64,000 bases of DNA from NCBI RefSeq assembly GCF_000170755.1, contig NZ_ABCK01000005.1, positions 275,924 to 339,923 on the forward strand. The letters are read 5' to 3'. The DNA is from Lentisphaera araneosa HTCC2155 (lineage in GTDB: Bacteria > Verrucomicrobiota > Lentisphaeria > Lentisphaerales > Lentisphaeraceae). Numbering within the stretch: the stretch's first letter is position 1; the number at the start of each line of letters is the position of its first letter. The translations under genes and the position numbers were made by a program. Under the pieces are notes generated by a model, which made no database searches, had not been told where the DNA came from, and worked only from the letters and a program-made list of their open reading frames with translations. Positions 10,120 to 19,136 of the stretch are shown piece after piece.

Positions 10120-10203
10120 ACCTAAGCGAAGCGCAACCTAAGCGAAGCGCAACCTAAGCGAAGCGCAACCTAAGCGAAGCGCTACCTAAGCACGAAGTGC
10201 GCT
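10120..10203. repeat. 16-bp tandem repeats (AACCTAAGCGAAGCGC), about 5 copies
   Basis: Four to five near-perfect 16-bp units with core AGCGAAGCG, followed by a half-degenerate unit that abuts the stop codon of the minus-strand sulfatase at 10205. It belongs to the same family as 1960 and 18604. Confidence 0.88.
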
Positions 10204-10204
10204 A

Positions 10205-11689
10205 CTATTTTTTCTTAGGTTTTTTGTTACCATCGAATTTATTTATGGGTGAGGTCGGCTCATTAGTTTTGGGGACGAAAGCGTGCAGCCTCTTCTTTAT
10301 GGATGCGAACTCGGGATTGCGAGCCTGATTGGTCCATTCCATTGGATCTGTTTTATGATCATAGAGTTCTTCGCCACCCTTGTAGATAATGTAACTGTAG
10401 CGACCGTCATAGATGCGATGGTTGCCCATACCGTAAGTCGTTAAGGTAGGCTTATCCCAAGTCATATCCGGATTGTGTACCAGTTCAGCAAAGCTACGTC
10501 CATCATTTTCTGAGTAAGGAGGCAAACCACATAAATCGGCAAGTGTTGGGTACATATCAATGAGGTTAACCACACCATTACAGCGCTTGCTCTTAGGCGT
10601 CACTCCAGGCACTTTAATCATCATCGGTACACGAGCCGATTCTTGCCAAAGCAATGTTTTACCATAGCGCTGTTTTTCACCTAGGTGCCAGCCATGATCT
10701 CCCCAGAGAATGACAATGGTATTATCTGCGTATTTACTCTTATTTAAACCCTCGAGTAAAACGCCTAAACAATCGTCGACAAATGAGACATTGGCCATAT
10801 AAGCCTGCACCACCTCTTTGTGCTTATCAGCTTTTTCAAAACGTTCCCAGGTGGTACTTAAGGCATATAAGGGCTTGCCTTTATCGCTAATAATATCATC
10901 GCGGTCATTGGCAAGGGTTTTGGGAAGATCAATTTCATCCAGCGGATACATGTCAAAATATTTTTGTGGTACATACCAAGGCAGGTGGGGCTGACTGATT
11001 CCCAAGGCCATGAAAAAAGGTTTGCCATCGAAGTCGCGAGTATTGAACTGCTCTGAGGCCCATTTTACCGTATTGTAATCTTTCATTTTTGTTTCATCAT
11101 TACCTTGAGTGGCTCCCCAATCAAAACCGGTTCTATGGTAACCTCTTTCATGATCCAAGGGTTTGATGCCATTGGCTGGTCGCTGCTTATTAATTGGCGC
11201 TGCATAACCACTGGCTTTGTGCCATTCATCAAAAGCCCATTCTCCATGATCTAGTTTACCTGCCACGGCTGTGCCATGTTTATGAAAAATCTTGCCCATG
11301 GATAAAGAATGATAACCATGCTTACTAAAGTATTCAGGGATCGTCAGCACATCTTTTGTCTTTGGTGCATCCTTAAGATTAGTTTTATTGCCGTACACTC
11401 CGGTCTTGTAGCAGTGTTTACCCGTTAGTAGTGAGGAACGCGATGGACCGCAAACGGTGGATGAACAATGAGCGTCGAACATCACCATACCGCCATTGGC
11501 ATTAAACTTATCAAAGTTGGGAGTTTTGATTTGAGGATTGCCTTCAAAGCAGCCGATCCAGTCGTTGAGGTCATCAATGGCAATAAAAAGCACATTCATA
11601 TCTTTTGTTGACTTGGCCTGCAGTGTATTCGCACCACACAAAGTAAAAAGCATTATTATCATTGAAATATTGAGCAGTTGTTTGTTCAT
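10205..11689 (-). CDS. Secreted iduronate-2-sulfatase-like sulfatase (S1 family)
   Basis: The frame could start at a TTG at 11707, but the ATG at 11689 has an AAGGG site six bases upstream and starts a clean signal peptide (MNKQLLNISMIIMLFTLCGA), giving 494 residues. FIAIDDLNDW (35-44) and C80-G-P-S-R84 (formylglycine) are in the IDS-like pattern, together with WGDHGWHLGEKQRYGK further on. The tail is Lys-rich (NKKPKKK) and ends against tandem repeats. IDS-like sulfatases in marine bacteria act on several sulfated glycans, so the true substrate is open. Confidence 0.92.
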   Translation of the reverse strand: MNKQLLNISMIIMLFTLCGANTLQAKSTKDMNVLFIAIDDLNDWIGCFEGNPQIKTPNFDKFNANGGMVMFDAHCSSTVCGPSRSSLLTGKHCYKTGVYGNKTNLKDAPKTKDVLTIPEYFSKHGYHSLSMGKIFHKHGTAVAGKLDHGEWAFDEWHKASGYAAPINKQRPANGIKPLDHERGYHRTGFDWGATQGNDETKMKDYNTVKWASEQFNTRDFDGKPFFMALGISQPHLPWYVPQKYFDMYPLDEIDLPKTLANDRDDIISDKGKPLYALSTTWERFEKADKHKEVVQAYMANVSFVDDCLGVLLEGLNKSKYADNTIVILWGDHGWHLGEKQRYGKTLLWQESARVPMMIKVPGVTPKSKRCNGVVNLIDMYPTLADLCGLPPYSENDGRSFAELVHNPDMTWDKPTLTTYGMGNHRIYDGRYSYIIYKGGEELYDHKTDPMEWTNQARNPEFASIKKRLHAFVPKTNEPTSPINKFDGNKKPKKK

Positions 11690-12104
11690 AGCTAACCCTT
11701 TTAGCAATCAAAGTTATTTATAGAATCACTGAGCATCATTATTAGTTCAAGACAATTGATGATTTTCAGCAAGTCATTTCATCACTAAACGCAATCAACT
11801 ATCCCCATCTATACATTCACCTTAAATTTTAAAGTGAATTAGTTCACAATGACAGATCCATTATTTATATTTTCTAGAAAAGTATCACTTTAGATCATCA
11901 GCCCATACAATTGTATTATAAAAAATTTATCTTTGTAAAGGTCTTATTTTTGGATGCGATTTATATATAAGTCAAAATACGATTCTTGAAATGAAGTTTG
12001 GTTTTTCTCACACTGCATTTTGCTCAGCTCAAGCAACTATCTCCTCTTTTTATTTAAAACTATCTTTAAGCTCAAAGTACAAAAAACCGAAAACAAAGGA
12101 CTCC
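11690..12104. promoter_or_regulatory. Divergent intergenic region between sulfatase and aldo/keto reductase
   Basis: About 415 AT-rich bases separate two divergent genes, so promoters for both should lie here. I see no clear -35/-10 pair or operator palindrome that I would defend. Confidence 0.4.
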
Positions 12105-13298
12105 ATGAACTCAAATAATTTTTCCAGACGCCGTTTCTTTGGCACTTCGGTCACCTCCACTCTGGGACTGACACTTGCACCCTCCATACTCAAAGCCCAA
12201 AGTCCTAACCCTGAGCCTGATCCTGTGGCAAAAGAATTTAAACCCGAAACCATAGAAAAAGTCTGGCGTAATAAGCAATCCGATATGACTTACAGAATGC
12301 TCGGGCGCACCGGATTCATGGTCTCTGAAATCACCTTGGGCACCTTGCCTTTCAAGGAGCCGTCATTTATCCCATTAATCGAAAAAGCAGCTGAACGAGG
12401 TGTCAATTATCTCGATACAGCTAGTGGTTATGCTAAGGGAAGAGTGGAAAACACTTTGGGGAATTATCTGAAAAACACTACTGAGCGCGAAAAGTTTTTC
12501 ATTTCGACTAAACTCAGTAATTATTATAAAAAAGTTGACGCATTAATAAAAGAAATGCTCAAAGGAGTTTCCGCTAGTAAACGTCAGCAAATGCATGACA
12601 AGGCACTGCAGATGATTGAAGAAAGAGCCGTTGCCAAACCGGGATATCATATCAATTATTTTCGTGGTCAGGAGAAACAGTTTGAGAAAAGCTACTTCCG
12701 TCACGTCGTTTTAACTGAATACGGCTATAAAAAAGAATGGCGTGAGCAAATCAAAAACTCTGCACGTCAATTATTAGATGAAAGCTTAAAACGCCTGCAG
12801 ACCGATTACGTCGATATCCTTCACTTCCCCCACGGCTGTTCCATGCCGGAAATGATGGACGATGAAATTCTGCGTGAATTATTTGCAGAATTTAAACAGC
12901 AGGGCAAAATTCGCGCCTCAGCTGTTTCCTTTCACAATGATGTTCAATACAATCTCGAAAAAACCATCGATGTCGCTTATTACGATGCCGTAATGGTCGC
13001 CTATAACATCGCCAATCATGCCGCACTGGAAAGACCAATCGCCAGGGCCAAAAAAGCGGGCGTTGGAGTACTGGCAATGAAAGTGGCCAGAGCCCTCGTG
13101 AAAAATAATCCAGAATGGCGTATAGAAAAACTTAACTGCTCTATTGTCAAGGATAATCTGAGTAAGTTTTCCAAGGCCTATCTCTGGGGTTTGCAAAACC
13201 CTAATATAAGCTGCTGTGTTGCACAGATGGAAACCTTGAAAATGTTAGAGGAGAACCTGCAAATCGTCGATAAAAAGGTTGAGCTTACAAAAGAATAA
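12105..13298 (+). CDS. Tat-exported aldo/keto reductase
   Basis: The frame is open from 11991, but the ATG at 12105 follows AAAGGA and begins a twin-arginine signal (SRRRFFGTS, then a hydrophobic stretch ending LKAQS), giving 397 residues. The reductase core starts at YRMLGRTGFMVSEITLGT. The classical tetrad is visible: Asp and Tyr in LDTASGYAKG, Lys in FISTKL and His in ILHFPHG. Export by Tat implies folding with its nicotinamide cofactor in the cytoplasm. Such proteins are common beside glycan-degradation genes in PVC bacteria; the substrate is unknown. It is divergent from the sulfatase at 10205. Confidence 0.88.
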   Translation: MNSNNFSRRRFFGTSVTSTLGLTLAPSILKAQSPNPEPDPVAKEFKPETIEKVWRNKQSDMTYRMLGRTGFMVSEITLGTLPFKEPSFIPLIEKAAERGVNYLDTASGYAKGRVENTLGNYLKNTTEREKFFISTKLSNYYKKVDALIKEMLKGVSASKRQQMHDKALQMIEERAVAKPGYHINYFRGQEKQFEKSYFRHVVLTEYGYKKEWREQIKNSARQLLDESLKRLQTDYVDILHFPHGCSMPEMMDDEILRELFAEFKQQGKIRASAVSFHNDVQYNLEKTIDVAYYDAVMVAYNIANHAALERPIARAKKAGVGVLAMKVARALVKNNPEWRIEKLNCSIVKDNLSKFSKAYLWGLQNPNISCCVAQMETLKMLEENLQIVDKKVELTKE

Positions 13299-13329
13299 AG
13301 CGTAGAAGTACATTCCGTTCTTTATCTTT

Positions 13330-13494
13330 AACCTGAATCCGTGAGCTGGCTTTGGAATAATCTCGTAGGTTTTTTATTTTCAGAACTTTACAACTTTTTG
13401 CAGGAATACCCGTAGGTCTTTTGAAAAAAGTTGTAAGTCAATGAAGGTGATAGACCAAGATGATTAACTTAATGTAGCTCACGGATTCAGGTTT
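13330..13494. repeat. MITE-like element with 18-bp terminal inverted repeats
   Basis: AACCTGAATCCGTGAGCT at 13330-13347 is the reverse complement of 13476-13494. Inside, TTACAACTTTTT and AAAAAGTTGTAA form a second inverted pair. The whole is about 165 bases, codes for nothing and lies between convergent genes. It could be a non-autonomous mobile element or an elaborate terminator. Confidence 0.6.
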
Positions 13495-13508
13495 AAGATC
13501 AAAAAGCT

Positions 13509-15581
13509 TTAATTACGCTCTATCACCTTCATCTTTTTAGGCTCAAAGTCCAATTGGCCTGGAAGAGTGATCATCGTTCCCACATTGGCGTACCTACAAA
13601 GTTCCTCCAGCTTAACTCTGGTGCCACGTACATCTAAAGTTTTTAAGTCGAGGGTATTCAGCGTGTTAATATTTCTCACTTTGGTATTGCTGATATTCAG
13701 GGATTTTATATTTAAGGTGTCGAACATCGAACTTTGAGTAAAGTTCGGTCCTCCTAAGGAGGAGAGAATTAATAATTCGGGATTGTTGGAAAGATCTAAA
13801 GATCTCTTTTTCGGGTCATAGACAAAGTTAAAATCTTCTGGCAATTTAGGATTATTGAAACGCAAATAAAACTTCACTAATTCAGCTTGTCTCATAGCAT
13901 CTGGGTAATACTGGCTTTGATGATTCAGCACATACATTTTCAACCAGCCCCTACCTCGCGGTATGTCGGCGACATATTGCTTTAAATCTTTTAGGCTAAG
14001 TTGCTCATTGTCATCAGGCTTAACACCAGAATATTTTTGAGTGACTCGTAGCAAAACGAAAATATGGGGTGACCGAGTCATACATTTGCTAAAGGCCTGA
14101 TTTGCCGCATTAAATTCCTGGCGAATGAGATGTATAAAGCCCTTTTCTGCAAGCGCATTGGCATTATCCGGATCGTTTCTCAAAGCCAACTCGACCAATT
14201 CCAAAGCACCCTCGAAATCAAACTTTCGACTGCGTACAATCGAGGCACCTACCATGAGTTTATTAAAGTTTTCCTCAAGATTAGCATCGCCCTCAAATGA
14301 TTTTTTGAATTCCAAAATCGCATCACCCATTTTGAGCCTAAGCATCTTGCGTCGTTTGCGTTCTTCTTCATAAAGCTCAAGAGATTTTTCAGCTTCATTT
14401 TTTGAGCTTATCGCATTCTCTTTTGCGGTCGTCGCATTTTCTTTGGCTGCAAGGGCTTTGAGTTCACTCGCTTTGAGCTGCTGAATAAAGGTAAAAGTTG
14501 AAGCTCCAATAATAACTAAGGACATGAGAATAATTTGGCAGCGGACCTTGTTCCTGAAGTAAAGTAATTTGAGTGATTTTGCGAAACTCGCACTTTCTGC
14601 TTGAGTCGCAAAACCTCGAAGATATTTTTGGATTTCACTGCGGAATTCATTCACATCTAAATAGCGTTTTTCAGCTTCTAATTTGAGGGCCTTCATACAC
14701 ACGGCATTTAAACTTAAGTCAACTTTACAATTCGCGCGATCTTTGGCCTCTTGCACTTTTCCTTCACGGGTGTTTTTGAGAATTTCCTGACTATCTCCCC
14801 CCTCCACATGCGCCATTCCAGTCAGTACTTGATAAAGAATGGCTCCGAGTGCATAGATATCGGTCTGCTCAGTCTTATCGCCCTGTAAACCGGCTTGTTC
14901 AGGAGCCATAAAACCGGGAGAGCCCTTGAGTTCTCCCAAGCGAGTCATGTCATTTAGTTCTTCAATGCCTACTTCCGATTCGTTGAAATAAAGCTCGTCT
15001 GAATCGTGTATTATCTTTGCCAAACCCCAGTCAATGAGTACCACTTTCCCATGGGGAGCCACTAAAATATTATCCGATTTTAAATCTAAATGAAGGATCT
15101 GTTTAGTGTGAGCATAAGCCACCGCATCGCAAACTTTAATGAGCACCTCTAATAAATCTTCTAAAACGCCCTCACTTTTGGAATGGTATTTATGAATCAA
15201 GTCCCCAAAAGATTCACCTCCCAAAAGCTCCATGGCATAATAAACCCTTTTGTCTTCATCTTGGTCAATGCGATAAATGGGAATGATATTGGGGTGATCA
15301 AGACTAGCAGTAATTTGCGCTTCCCGCAAAAAGCGTTCGACGCCCTCTTTGGACTCATCTAGGGGACGGGCTATAGCCACCTTGCGTTTGCCTTTGTGAT
15401 CGTAGGCACGGATAATCTTCTTTTCCCCCCCACGAGCAACTTCCTCTTCCTCAGTATAGATAACTGAATGAGCTAAGCCTTCTTGTAAAGGGAATAAAAC
15501 AGCATCGTCGAAAGAAGAATCATCATCAAAGAGATCATCCAAGTTTTCATTGATATTGTTGACTAAATTTTCTAAATCCAC
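13509..15581 (-). CDS. Membrane Ser/Thr protein kinase with TPR/LRR-like tail (WNK-like lysine placement)
   Basis: A 690-residue Hanks-type kinase. Catalytic loop H164-L-D166-L-K-S-D-N171, DWG at 184-186 in place of DFG, and APE at 226-228 are present, so the phosphotransfer site looks intact. The beta-3 segment reads VAIARPL, with Ala71 where the ATP-binding Lys is expected, while the glycine loop reads ARGGEKKII with Lys54/55. One membrane segment lies near 348-366, then a charged coiled stretch, TPR-like helices (ALELVELALRNDPDNANALAEKGFIHL) and a short LRR-like end (LNISNTKVRNINTL). Topology would put the kinase inside and the repeats outside. A paralog is at 30172-32229; a PP2C phosphatase is at 48214. 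Confidence 0.9.
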   Translation of the reverse strand: MDLENLVNNINENLDDLFDDDSSFDDAVLFPLQEGLAHSVIYTEEEEVARGGEKKIIRAYDHKGKRKVAIARPLDESKEGVERFLREAQITASLDHPNIIPIYRIDQDEDKRVYYAMELLGGESFGDLIHKYHSKSEGVLEDLLEVLIKVCDAVAYAHTKQILHLDLKSDNILVAPHGKVVLIDWGLAKIIHDSDELYFNESEVGIEELNDMTRLGELKGSPGFMAPEQAGLQGDKTEQTDIYALGAILYQVLTGMAHVEGGDSQEILKNTREGKVQEAKDRANCKVDLSLNAVCMKALKLEAEKRYLDVNEFRSEIQKYLRGFATQAESASFAKSLKLLYFRNKVRCQIILMSLVIIGASTFTFIQQLKASELKALAAKENATTAKENAISSKNEAEKSLELYEEERKRRKMLRLKMGDAILEFKKSFEGDANLEENFNKLMVGASIVRSRKFDFEGALELVELALRNDPDNANALAEKGFIHLIRQEFNAANQAFSKCMTRSPHIFVLLRVTQKYSGVKPDDNEQLSLKDLKQYVADIPRGRGWLKMYVLNHQSQYYPDAMRQAELVKFYLRFNNPKLPEDFNFVYDPKKRSLDLSNNPELLILSSLGGPNFTQSSMFDTLNIKSLNISNTKVRNINTLNTLDLKTLDVRGTRVKLEELCRYANVGTMITLPGQLDFEPKKMKVIERN

Positions 15582-15774
15582 ATCAGGCCGTATTAAGTTT
15601 ATTTGATAAAAAGATAAGGCTCAAAACCATGATCCCAATAAGTTTCACTGATGAAGCCCTATCATTTCTCATTAAATACACCGCGAAATTATTTATTTTG
15701 GGATTTTCTTAAGCAAAATTGATAATATTGCCCTGCCTCCAGTCGATTAGTAGGTAAATAACTTTAGGAAAACT

Positions 15775-17169
15775 ATGAAATTTTTTATCACATTGCTCGT
15801 TCTAATGAGTTCCGCCTACGGGAAGTATAACATCCTTTTCATTTCTGCTGATGACCTCAATAATGACATTGGTCCCTACGGCAATACTTTTGTCAAAACT
15901 CCAAATCTCGATCGCTTGGCAAAAATGAGTACCACTTTTACCAAAGCTTATTGCCAACAGCCCCTCTGCGGCCCCAGTAGAGCGAGTGTGATGTCAGGTT
16001 TGCGACCCAATACGAGCAAATGCTATAAGCTCAATGATAAAATCAGAGAGAAGGTGCCAGATGTCGTCACTCTACCTCAGTACTTCATGAAAAAAGGTTA
16101 CTTCTCAGGTCGTGCGGGCAAGATCTATCACTACAACAATCCTGCTGGCATTGGCAGCGATGGTGCCGATGACGTGCTCTCTTGGCAGCAACGTCACAAT
16201 CCTGTGGGCATTGATAAAAAACACGAAGAAAAAATCATTCGCTTCCCAGGTCATAAAAACGGCACAAAAGGTCAACTCGGCATTTCCATGTCTTACTGGG
16301 ATCCTGTGAGTGAAGATGAAGAGCACACCGACGGCATGGTAACATCCAAAACTATTGAGATGATCGAAAATAATAAGGATATCCCCTTCTTCGTGGCCTG
16401 CGGATTTTTTCGCCCCCACTGCCCCTATGTGGCACCCAAGAAATACTTTGACCTCTACCCCATGGAGTCAATTGAACTAGAAAACTTTAGTGAAGCGATA
16501 AAAGACTTAGATGATGTCCCTCCCATGGCACTTACGAAATCTGGTAAATACAAACACAGAGCCAATCACGAGCAAGCCAAAAAATGTAAGCAGGCTTATT
16601 ATGCTTCGATCTCCTTTCTCGACGCCCAAGTCGGCCGCCTTTTAGACTGCCTTGAAGAAAATCACTTACTCGAAAAAACCATCATCGTCTTTTGGTCGGA
16701 TCACGGTTACTTCCTCGGCGAAAAAGGCCTCTGGTACAAAGCAAAGAACTTCGAACGTGCCCTGCTCTCGCCCATGATGATCTCTATTCCCGGTCAAAAA
16801 GCCAACAAATTTGAGCAGCCTGTAGAATTATTGGATATCTACCCCACACTCATTGACGCTAGCTTCGATGAAGCCTACGACAAGCTTGATGGAGAAAGCC
16901 TCGTTTCCTATATGAAAAATCCAAAAAAAGAGCGCTTGGCACCTGCCATTTCTCAAAATTACTACACCGTAGATAAGCAAGGCTACTCGATTCGCAGCCA
17001 GCGCTGGCGCTATACCGAATGGATGGAGGGCGATGCCGGCTTGGAGCTTTACGATCACAACAATGACCCGGAAGAAAAAGTCAACCTCGCCCAAAAGCCC
17101 GAGTACGCCTCAGTCATAAAAGAACTCAGTAAAGAACTCAGAAAGCATAGTCAGATGTCGATAAAATAA
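15775..17169 (+). CDS. Secreted iduronate-2-sulfatase-like sulfatase (S1 family)
   Basis: 464 residues; the start ATG follows TTTAGGAAAACT. A short signal peptide (MKFFITLLVLMSSAYG) leads into LFISADDLNND, whose Asp pair binds the metal. C65-G-P-S-R69 is the formylglycine site and FWSDHGYFLGEKGLWYKAK the second metal block. It resembles the 10205 sulfatase in its motifs but lacks the Lys-rich tail. It is monocistronic as far as can be seen, divergent from the kinase at 13509. Confidence 0.93.
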   Translation: MKFFITLLVLMSSAYGKYNILFISADDLNNDIGPYGNTFVKTPNLDRLAKMSTTFTKAYCQQPLCGPSRASVMSGLRPNTSKCYKLNDKIREKVPDVVTLPQYFMKKGYFSGRAGKIYHYNNPAGIGSDGADDVLSWQQRHNPVGIDKKHEEKIIRFPGHKNGTKGQLGISMSYWDPVSEDEEHTDGMVTSKTIEMIENNKDIPFFVACGFFRPHCPYVAPKKYFDLYPMESIELENFSEAIKDLDDVPPMALTKSGKYKHRANHEQAKKCKQAYYASISFLDAQVGRLLDCLEENHLLEKTIIVFWSDHGYFLGEKGLWYKAKNFERALLSPMMISIPGQKANKFEQPVELLDIYPTLIDASFDEAYDKLDGESLVSYMKNPKKERLAPAISQNYYTVDKQGYSIRSQRWRYTEWMEGDAGLELYDHNNDPEEKVNLAQKPEYASVIKELSKELRKHSQMSIK

Positions 17170-17463
17170 ATCGGTATCGGCTTCGCCTTAAAGTAGCGCT
17201 GCGCTCAAGGTAGCGCTCGTTCCGAGTTAGCTTGCGGCAACAAGTTGCCTTGGCTAGCGTCTTCGACTTAGGAAGCACTCGCGATGCTCGTTTAGGTGGT
17301 AGTTTAAAATACACAGAAGGAACAGTGGTCAGCCCTCAGATAATTAATTCCTGCAACAGAATCCTAAGTTCATATAGCGATCCTTGAGGACGAAGTCCGA
17401 TATGATAAACCTTGACGAACTAACTTTGTTTAATACACTAGGTTTATCTAATTAGGAGAAATC

Positions 17464-18063
17464 GTGAGCAAAATTGAGCACTCAACGCGACTAACACTTA
17501 TTCAACGAGTTCAAAGCCAAGATGACGAAGCCGCTTGGAACGAGTTTGTTGAGTTTTATAAATCTTATTTTTACGTCATTATTCGTCGTATGAATATCAA
17601 CGCAAGTGATTCAGAAGACATCTGTCAGCAGATTTTCCTGAAAGTTTGGAAACAAATCCCAAAATTCGAATACGATCGGGAACGCTCAAAATTTCGTACA
17701 TGGTTGACCACTTTAGCTCACGGTACTGCAGTAGACTATATTCGCAAAAAAGTACGTGACTCCAACAAGCACGATAAAGCACAAAACGAATGTGAAACGA
17801 TTCGTTCTTTCTCTCAACCAGAAATTGACTCTATGGCTGAAAAAGAATGGAAAATCTTTATTACCAACATGGCTTTGGAAAACATTCGTAAAAGCTTTTC
17901 AGGCAAAGCTGTGCAGGTTTTTGAAATGAGCATGAACGGTCAATCCAATGAGAGTATTGCCGAAGAACTGGAGATAAAAATCGAATCAGTTTATCTCCTT
18001 AAAAATCGCGTCAAAAAGAAAATTACCGACGAAATCAAACGTCTTAGAGAGCATTATGAATAG
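17464..18063 (+). CDS. ECF-type RNA polymerase sigma factor
   Basis: 199 residues from a GTG with an AGGAG site. Region 2 is seen in EDICQQIFLKVWKQIPKFEYDRERSKFRTWL (about residues 52-82) and region 4 in the helix-turn-helix near 155-185 (GQSNESIAEELEIKIESVYLLKNRVKKKI). No anti-sigma gene lies next to it. In PVC bacteria such factors often act with Ser/Thr kinases; two membrane kinases are in this window but none is adjacent, so that link is speculative. The upstream 290 bases hold degenerate AGCGnnGCG repeats. Confidence 0.93.
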   Translation: MSKIEHSTRLTLIQRVQSQDDEAAWNEFVEFYKSYFYVIIRRMNINASDSEDICQQIFLKVWKQIPKFEYDRERSKFRTWLTTLAHGTAVDYIRKKVRDSNKHDKAQNECETIRSFSQPEIDSMAEKEWKIFITNMALENIRKSFSGKAVQVFEMSMNGQSNESIAEELEIKIESVYLLKNRVKKKITDEIKRLREHYE

Positions 18064-18248
18064 GAAGCTGAGTGCTTGGGAATCAGGTTAAAGGTTCGGT
18101 CTGCGCCCTCAAAGTATCGCTTCTCTCAAGGTATCGCCTAGCGGCTTAAGGTATCGGACTTTGTCCTCAAAGTGGAATTTAAAGTATTAAAAGTTTGAAT
18201 TTAGTTCGGTAAGTTTGTTTATTTCTTTATAAAATGGAGGAGTAAATA

Positions 18249-18602
18249 ATGTATGCACGTTCTTTTGAAGAATTAAATATTTGGCAAAGTTCTCAAGACT
18301 TATCAGTTCAAATTTATGCGCTTTTCAAAGCCTGCCATGATTACGGATTTAAAGATCAAATTCAAAGAGCTGCTGTTTCAGTAATGAATAATATCGCAGA
18401 AGGGTTTGAGCGGGAAAGCAAAGCTGATTTTGCCAGATTCCTCTTGATATCAAAAGCCTCAAGTGGCGAAGTAAGAAGTATGCTCTACTTAGCTAATAAA
18501 CTTAATTATCTCACAAAAGACCAAAGTGATGGTTTAATTACTTCATACAAAAAACTATCTACTTCAATTCAATCACTAAGAAAATCCATTCTACAAAATT
18601 AA
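18249..18602 (+). CDS. Four-helix bundle protein (23S rRNA intervening-sequence / S23 family)
   Basis: 117 residues starting ATG after AAAATGGAGG. The pattern ARSFEELNIWQSSQDLSVQIY ... DQIQRAAVSVMNNIAEGFER ... ARFLLISKASSGEVRSMLYLA is that of the small all-helical proteins often encoded in 23S rRNA insertions or standing alone. Their role is not settled; some are associated with repeats or diversity-generating elements. Here no rRNA is nearby. The stop codon is followed within two bases by a 29-copy tandem repeat, the longest array in the window. Confidence 0.9.
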   Translation: MYARSFEELNIWQSSQDLSVQIYALFKACHDYGFKDQIQRAAVSVMNNIAEGFERESKADFARFLLISKASSGEVRSMLYLANKLNYLTKDQSDGLITSYKKLSTSIQSLRKSILQN

Positions 18603-18603
18603 C

Positions 18604-19099
18604 CTTGAGCGAAGCGATACTTTGAGCGAAGCGATACTTTGAGCGAAGCGATACTTTGAGCGAAGCGATACTTTGAGCGAAGCGATACTTTGAGCGAAGC
18701 GATACTTTGAGCGAAGCGATACTTTGAGCGAAGCGATACTTTGAGCGAAGCGATACTTTGAGCGAAGCGATACTTTGAGCGAAGCGATACTTTGAGCGAA
18801 GCGATACTTTGAGCGAAGCGATACTTTGAGCGAAGCGATACTTTGAGCGAAGCGATACTTTGAGCGAAGCGATACTTTGAGCGAAGCGATACTTTGAGCG
18901 AAGCGATACTTTGAGCGAAGCGATACTTTGAGCGAAGCGATACTTTGAGCGAAGCGATACTTTGAGCGAAGCGATACTTTGAGCGAAGCGATACTTTGAG
19001 CGAAGCGATACTTTGAGCGAAGCGATACTTTGAGCGAAGCGATACTTTGAGCGAAGCGATACTTTGAGCGAAGCGATACCTTGAGCGAAGCGATACCTT
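18604..19099. repeat. 29-copy 17-bp tandem repeat (TTTGAGCGAAGCGATAC)
   Basis: By spacing of the CGATAC ends (18620 to 19096 in 17-base steps) there are 29 units, nearly identical; the first and last two have CCTTGAG in place of CTTTGAG. Because 17 is not a multiple of 3, all frames are traversed, and an apparent 185-residue reading frame on the minus strand is a by-product. It lies between the stop of the four-helix-bundle gene and the end of the ThuA-like gene. Confidence 0.97.
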
Positions 19100-19136
19100 A
19101 AGCTCTTAGGCGCCACCTTAAGGATAAATCCCGATC

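Larger units (their letters stand above)
9097..10204. other. 1.1-kb repeat-rich intergenic region
   Basis: No gene seen on either strand. It contains degenerate TTAGGTAGCGCTTCGCTTAGG units near 9230-9290 and 9405-9480, a 43-bp inverted repeat (9297-9339 against 9931-9973), small hairpins such as CCTATGGTTTTTAACCATAGG near 9590, a converse tandem array near 9830-9870, and a five-unit array at 10120-10203. It separates two minus-strand sulfatase genes and may be a hotspot for repeat insertion. Confidence 0.7.

Noticed and set aside
18604..19099. CRISPR array
   Set aside because: Units are contiguous 17-mers with no spacers and no cas genes nearby.
18559..19116. Minus-strand frame of 185 codons with a 17-residue repeat
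   Set aside because: Made by the 17-bp tandem repeat, which is open in several frames; it overlaps the real four-helix-bundle gene and has no start site.
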